Positions 5,533 through 8,026 of a stretch of DNA of 8,026 nucleotides are shown here, piece after piece. Position 1 is the stretch's first letter; every line of letters starts with the position of its first letter. The notes below the pieces were generated by a model that did no database searches, was not told the DNA's origin, and saw nothing but the letters and a program-made list of their open reading frames with translations. The position numbers and the translations under genes are program-made. The DNA lies in assembly GCA_046704445.1 (NCBI GenBank), contig JBJKRW010000049.1, positions 1-8,026 of the forward strand. Reading direction: 5' to 3'. This stretch comes from JBJKRW01 sp046704445 (GTDB lineage: Bacteria > Patescibacteriota > Microgenomatia > UBA1406 > GWC2-37-13).

Positions 5533-6882
5533 TTACGACGGGCGGTGTGCCAATCTCCGGACAACCTTGTTAAACTCTTTTCCGCGCTCGAATTCATTTT
5601 GGTACATTGCAAAGGAGGTTGCTGCCGGAGACAACAATACATATGCCTGTTCCCCTAACGATGTTGCGTGGGAAAACGCATCAAGTACCGCGCTTTCCAT
5701 GTTGTCATAAATCTTTGAGAGTTTATTCCGGTAATGCCGTTTCAGTTCCGGCAATATTTCTTCTGTAAAAGATCCTTTTAAAAGGGTTATTCTCCTTACC
5801 TCTTGCAGCTTGTCCGTAAGTTCGTCAAAGGGAAGATTCTTGGATTTTCCGCCGAGGAGCAAAAAAATAGGCTTGTCGCTGAAAGCGCCGATCGCACGTA
5901 CCGTAGCTACCGGAGTAGTGGACGTCGTATCGTTCACGAAAATCACGTTTTTGATCGAACCCACTTGCTCCTGCCTAAAGGGAAGCCCGCGGAATCCCGA
6001 AAGAACGGGAAGCGATTGTTCGTCCGGGATGTGCAGAATTCTGGCGACGTGCAGAGCTGCAGAGGCGTTCTCCCTATTGTGATCTCCTTTGAGAAATCTA
6101 AACGGGGAAGAAAAATCCTGCCCGCTGAAATATGTAGTTTTTGATTTCGGGTTATCGCGTTCTATCACCTCTTTCAGAGACCGGCCCGCTATAAGATAAT
6201 CCTCCGGAGTCTGATACCTATAGATTGCCTTTTTGTCATACAGATAATCACTCATTGAGGAATAGTAATTGAGGTGATCTGGATAGATATTGGTAAATAC
6301 CCCGATATGAGGGCTAATTTTCTTTCGGTGAAATCCCGACAACGGCCAGGAAGGAAGCTCCAGTACGATCCAGTCGCGAGAAGTCGTCGTTTTCAGATAA
6401 TCAATAGTTGAAATGTCGGGAATATTTCCTCCCAGATGAACGGGATATCTGCTTTGCTTCATGACCTGATAGATCATGAATGACGTGGTCGTTTTTCCCC
6501 TTGTCCCGGTTACGCCAATCAGGTGTGAAGGACTGTGTTTGGCAAAAAAAGCCGCTTCCATTTCCACCGGAATATTGAGCGACTCGGCGGCCTGAAGCTC
6601 AGGCAAATCCCAGGGAACCGACGGCCCTTTGAAAATACAATCGGCATGAGTAAAATCTTCTGCAGAATGCCCGCCCAGATGAAAAATAACGGAAAGACCC
6701 TTAAGCCTTTTTACTGATGCGGCGAGTTTGTCTTTCGTTTTTTTATCTGTTACCGTCACTTTGGCTCCGAGCCCGGAAAAAAAACGCGCAACCCCTACTC
6801 CCCCTCCCTGCAAACCCAAACCAACCACAAGAATCCGTTTTCCCTGATACACGGGTTTGAGTGACTCGAAAACGCTGGCCAT
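5533..6882 (-). CDS. murD: MurD, UDP-MurNAc-L-alanine:D-glutamate ligase
   Basis: MurD adds D-Glu to UDP-MurNAc-L-Ala with ATP in the cytoplasm. The product has 449 residues, the normal three-domain Mur ligase length. Seen: an N-terminal Rossmann domain with VVGLGLQGGGVG (19-30), the ATP loop GVTGTRGKTTT (123-133), GGNIP (151-155), NIYPDHLNYY (198-207) with the conserved His, DKKAIYRYQ (216-224) around the expected carbamylated Lys, DHNRENASAA (267-276), GFRGLPFRQE (296-305), VNDTTSTTP (316-324) and LLSPAATSF (416-424). The GLPxRxE and LSPAxxSF motifs point to MurD rather than MurC, E or F. The MurD signature ELSSFQL appears as ELPSWPL (175-181) and NDSKATN as NDTTSTT, so the enzyme is divergent. 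The ATG at 6882 has TACAAT 6 nt upstream and no clear Shine-Dalgarno. It follows mraY by 24 nt. Confidence 0.95.
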   Translation of the reverse strand: MASVFESLKPVYQGKRILVVGLGLQGGGVGVARFFSGLGAKVTVTDKKTKDKLAASVKRLKGLSVIFHLGGHSAEDFTHADCIFKGPSVPWDLPELQAAESLNIPVEMEAAFFAKHSPSHLIGVTGTRGKTTTSFMIYQVMKQSRYPVHLGGNIPDISTIDYLKTTTSRDWIVLELPSWPLSGFHRKKISPHIGVFTNIYPDHLNYYSSMSDYLYDKKAIYRYQTPEDYLIAGRSLKEVIERDNPKSKTTYFSGQDFSSPFRFLKGDHNRENASAALHVARILHIPDEQSLPVLSGFRGLPFRQEQVGSIKNVIFVNDTTSTTPVATVRAIGAFSDKPIFLLLGGKSKNLPFDELTDKLQEVRRITLLKGSFTEEILPELKRHYRNKLSKIYDNMESAVLDAFSHATSLGEQAYVLLSPAATSFAMYQNEFERGKEFNKVVRRLAHRPS

Positions 6883-6888
6883 ATACCT

Positions 6889-6894
6889 ATTGTA
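6889..6894 (-). promoter_or_regulatory. Candidate extended -10 box for leaderless murD transcript
   Basis: The minus strand reads TGATACAAT, an extended -10 type (TGnTACAAT), ending 6 nt before the murD ATG in the 24-nt mraY-murD gap. No -35 is evident. The spacing is identical to that at ftsW and murG. Confidence 0.4.
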
Positions 6895-6906
6895 TCATGA
6901 ACGCGG

Positions 6907-7944
6907 TTATTTCATGAAGGCGATCAAGAGACCGAATATTGTAAACATAATGGAAATAAGCCAAAGTCTCATCACGATTTTAGGCTCCTCCCATCCTTTC
7001 AGCTGAAGCCAAAGATGCAACGGGGCAACGGGAAAAATTTTTCGTTTCAAAAAACGTTTGCCGAGAAGCTGAACAAGCGAGGTAAAAATTTCAACCACAA
7101 ACAGACCGCCGATGATAATCAATGCAAATGTTTTTCCGAGTATAAGACCGATAACGGCAAAAGTCGCCCCGAAAGAAAGCGACCCCGCGTCACCGAGAAA
7201 AATGCGGGCAGGATAGATATTAAAATACAGGAACGCGATAAGACCCCCCAGCCATGATGCAATAAATATGGAAGTGGGCGTATCAAGAATAGATCTTGAA
7301 ATTGCCCAAAACGACGCAAGTGCAAAAAAAAGTACTCCGCTTGCCAATCCGTCCAAACCGTCGGTGATGTTTACCGCGTTCGCAAACGCAACAATGACGA
7401 ACATCGAAAAGATCATGTAAAAATATGAGATGTTGAAAACGCCCAAAAAAGGTATATGTACGATATTGATTTTCAGATCCGATACCAGCCAGAATGATAT
7501 TACCGCCGCAAGAACTATTTCCAGAATAAGCTTATGTTTAAGCCGTATTCCGAAAAACTCCCGCTGCTTCCATAAAAAAATTTTATTAAGATCGTCAAAT
7601 AAACCAAGGAACGCAAACGATACAAAAGTAAAAAGAAGAATTTTTATCTCAGATACGAGTGAGGGATAATTAGTAAGTATCTTTTTGTTGAACAAAAAAA
7701 ACATAAGGAGAGACATCGAATAGATAAGAAGAGTAGTACAGAGTATCAGCAACCCACCGCCGACGGGAGTTCCGGTTTTATGTTTATGAAACTGGTCAAA
7801 AATCGGCGTTGGTTTATTGAATGCGTCTTTTGTATGCTGCGGTGCACGTTGCAGCTTAAGCGTATACAGAAAGTTAATAAAAGGAATGATCAGTACCGCG
7901 TTCAGAATTAACGAAATAATGACTACAAATAAATAAATCGCCAT
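6907..7944 (-). CDS. mraY: MraY, phospho-MurNAc-pentapeptide transferase (lipid I synthase)
   Basis: MraY transfers phospho-MurNAc-pentapeptide from UDP to undecaprenyl phosphate, forming lipid I in the membrane. The product has 345 residues and about ten hydrophobic helices. Seen: HKTGTPVGGG (55-64), GLFDDLNKI (114-122) with the paired Asp117/118, RLKHKLILE (134-142), NAVNITDGLDGLA (189-201), YPARIFLGDAGSLSFG (244-259) with the conserved Asp252, and PLHLWLQLKGWEEPKIVMRLW (308-328). The last motif is normally PxHHHFELKGW in MraY, and here only the first His remains. The rest of that motif and the dcw context still favour MraY over a WecA-type relative. The open frame continues to the right edge, but the ATG at 7944 begins the first helix and has AGGAAAG (7955-7949) at good spacing. 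Confidence 0.94.
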   Translation of the reverse strand: MAIYLFVVIISLILNAVLIIPFINFLYTLKLQRAPQHTKDAFNKPTPIFDQFHKHKTGTPVGGGLLILCTTLLIYSMSLLMFFLFNKKILTNYPSLVSEIKILLFTFVSFAFLGLFDDLNKIFLWKQREFFGIRLKHKLILEIVLAAVISFWLVSDLKINIVHIPFLGVFNISYFYMIFSMFVIVAFANAVNITDGLDGLASGVLFFALASFWAISRSILDTPTSIFIASWLGGLIAFLYFNIYPARIFLGDAGSLSFGATFAVIGLILGKTFALIIIGGLFVVEIFTSLVQLLGKRFLKRKIFPVAPLHLWLQLKGWEEPKIVMRLWLISIMFTIFGLLIAFMK

Positions 7945-7948
7945 AAAT

Positions 7949-7955
7949 CTTTCCT
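7949..7955 (-). promoter_or_regulatory. Shine-Dalgarno of mraY
   Basis: AGGAAAG on the minus strand lies 4 nt before the ATG at 7944 (AGGA core 7 nt away). It fixes the mraY start against the in-frame upstream extension. It is also the best Shine-Dalgarno in the window, in contrast to murD, ftsW, murG and ftsA. Confidence 0.75.
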
Positions 7956-7961
7956 GAAATG

Positions 7962-8026
7962 TTATCTCATGAATAAAAACTCTACGACCCTCGGAATAAA
8001 AATGATACACGCCGTAATAAACGATC
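7962..8026 (-). CDS. Possible last 20 codons of an upstream gene (partial)
   Basis: On the minus strand one frame ends at TAA 7964-7962, 17 nt before the mraY start and just before its Shine-Dalgarno, which suits an operon junction. The visible tail ends in PRVVEFLFMR. A C-terminal VVExL stretch faintly recalls MurF-like ligases, which often precede mraY, but 20 residues are too few to identify it. The other two frames either stop earlier (TAG 7984-7982) or run into mraY, so this is only the best guess. Confidence 0.3.
   Translation of the reverse strand, partial: SFITACIIFIPRVVEFLFMR

Noticed and set aside
5514..5642. In-frame upstream extension of ftsW to an ATG at 5642
   Set aside because: It overlaps the conserved MurD C-terminus and would put a polar, Cys-rich tail before the first helix. 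The ATG at 5513 fits the family.
4..7669. Plus-strand open frames across the window, and minus-strand frames at 1774-1965, 3178-3372 and 7119-7325
   Set aside because: All are short, lie opposite or out of frame with motif-bearing genes, and have no recognisable domain or ribosome site.
7945..8010. In-frame N-terminal extension of mraY to 8010
   Set aside because: The added residues are polar and precede a normal MraY start that has a good Shine-Dalgarno.
1..8026. CRISPR array, insertion sequence or prophage
   Set aside because: No regularly spaced direct repeats, transposase or integrase frames, or phage-type genes are visible.

Overview
This window carries a division and cell-wall (dcw) gene cluster read entirely from the minus strand. 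In transcription order, from high to low coordinates, it holds mraY, murD, ftsW, a gene I do not recognise, murG, a divergent ftsQ/divIB, and ftsA, which runs off the left edge. Compact genes, strongly diverged but recognisable Mur and Fts proteins, and the apparent absence of murC, murB and ddl between murG and ftsQ suggest an uncultured small-genome bacterium. Candidate Phyla Radiation (Patescibacteria, perhaps Microgenomates-like) fits best. That placement is an inference from gene order and protein style, not from a marker-gene search.

Layout: 7962-8026 may hold the last codons of an upstream gene. mraY (6907-7944) has a clear Shine-Dalgarno. murD (5533-6882), ftsW (4422-5513) and murG (1962-3065) lack a good Shine-Dalgarno. 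Each instead has a -10-like hexamer (TACAAT, TATAAT, TATAAT) exactly 6 nt before its ATG, the layout expected of leaderless transcripts. ftsQ (1151-2005) overlaps the end of murG. The ftsQ-ftsA gap is filled by an 89-nt imperfect inverted repeat built of degenerate 9-bp units.

The most interesting part is 4188-4421, between ftsW and the unrecognised gene. On the minus strand it reads as a cobalamin (B12) riboswitch. It has the GGGAA core, P4 and P5 stems with the CGGUGA segment, a P6 hairpin, the AAGUCCGAAGACC 3' signature and a closing P1 of 7 bp. A small hairpin follows that buries the Shine-Dalgarno of the next gene, and its loop can pair with L5 to form the usual regulatory kissing loop. 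The controlled gene (3114-4187) encodes a soluble 357-residue protein with a GGGCGG motif and a C-terminal zinc ribbon. I cannot assign it to a family. The region is therefore a B12-responsive cassette for a protein of unknown function, set inside the peptidoglycan and division operon.

Together, MraY (lipid I), MurG (lipid II), MurD (D-Glu addition), FtsW (septal glycan polymerase), FtsQ (divisome scaffold) and FtsA (FtsZ membrane anchor) indicate that the organism makes peptidoglycan and divides with an FtsA/FtsZ-type machinery. ftsZ probably lies beyond the left edge.
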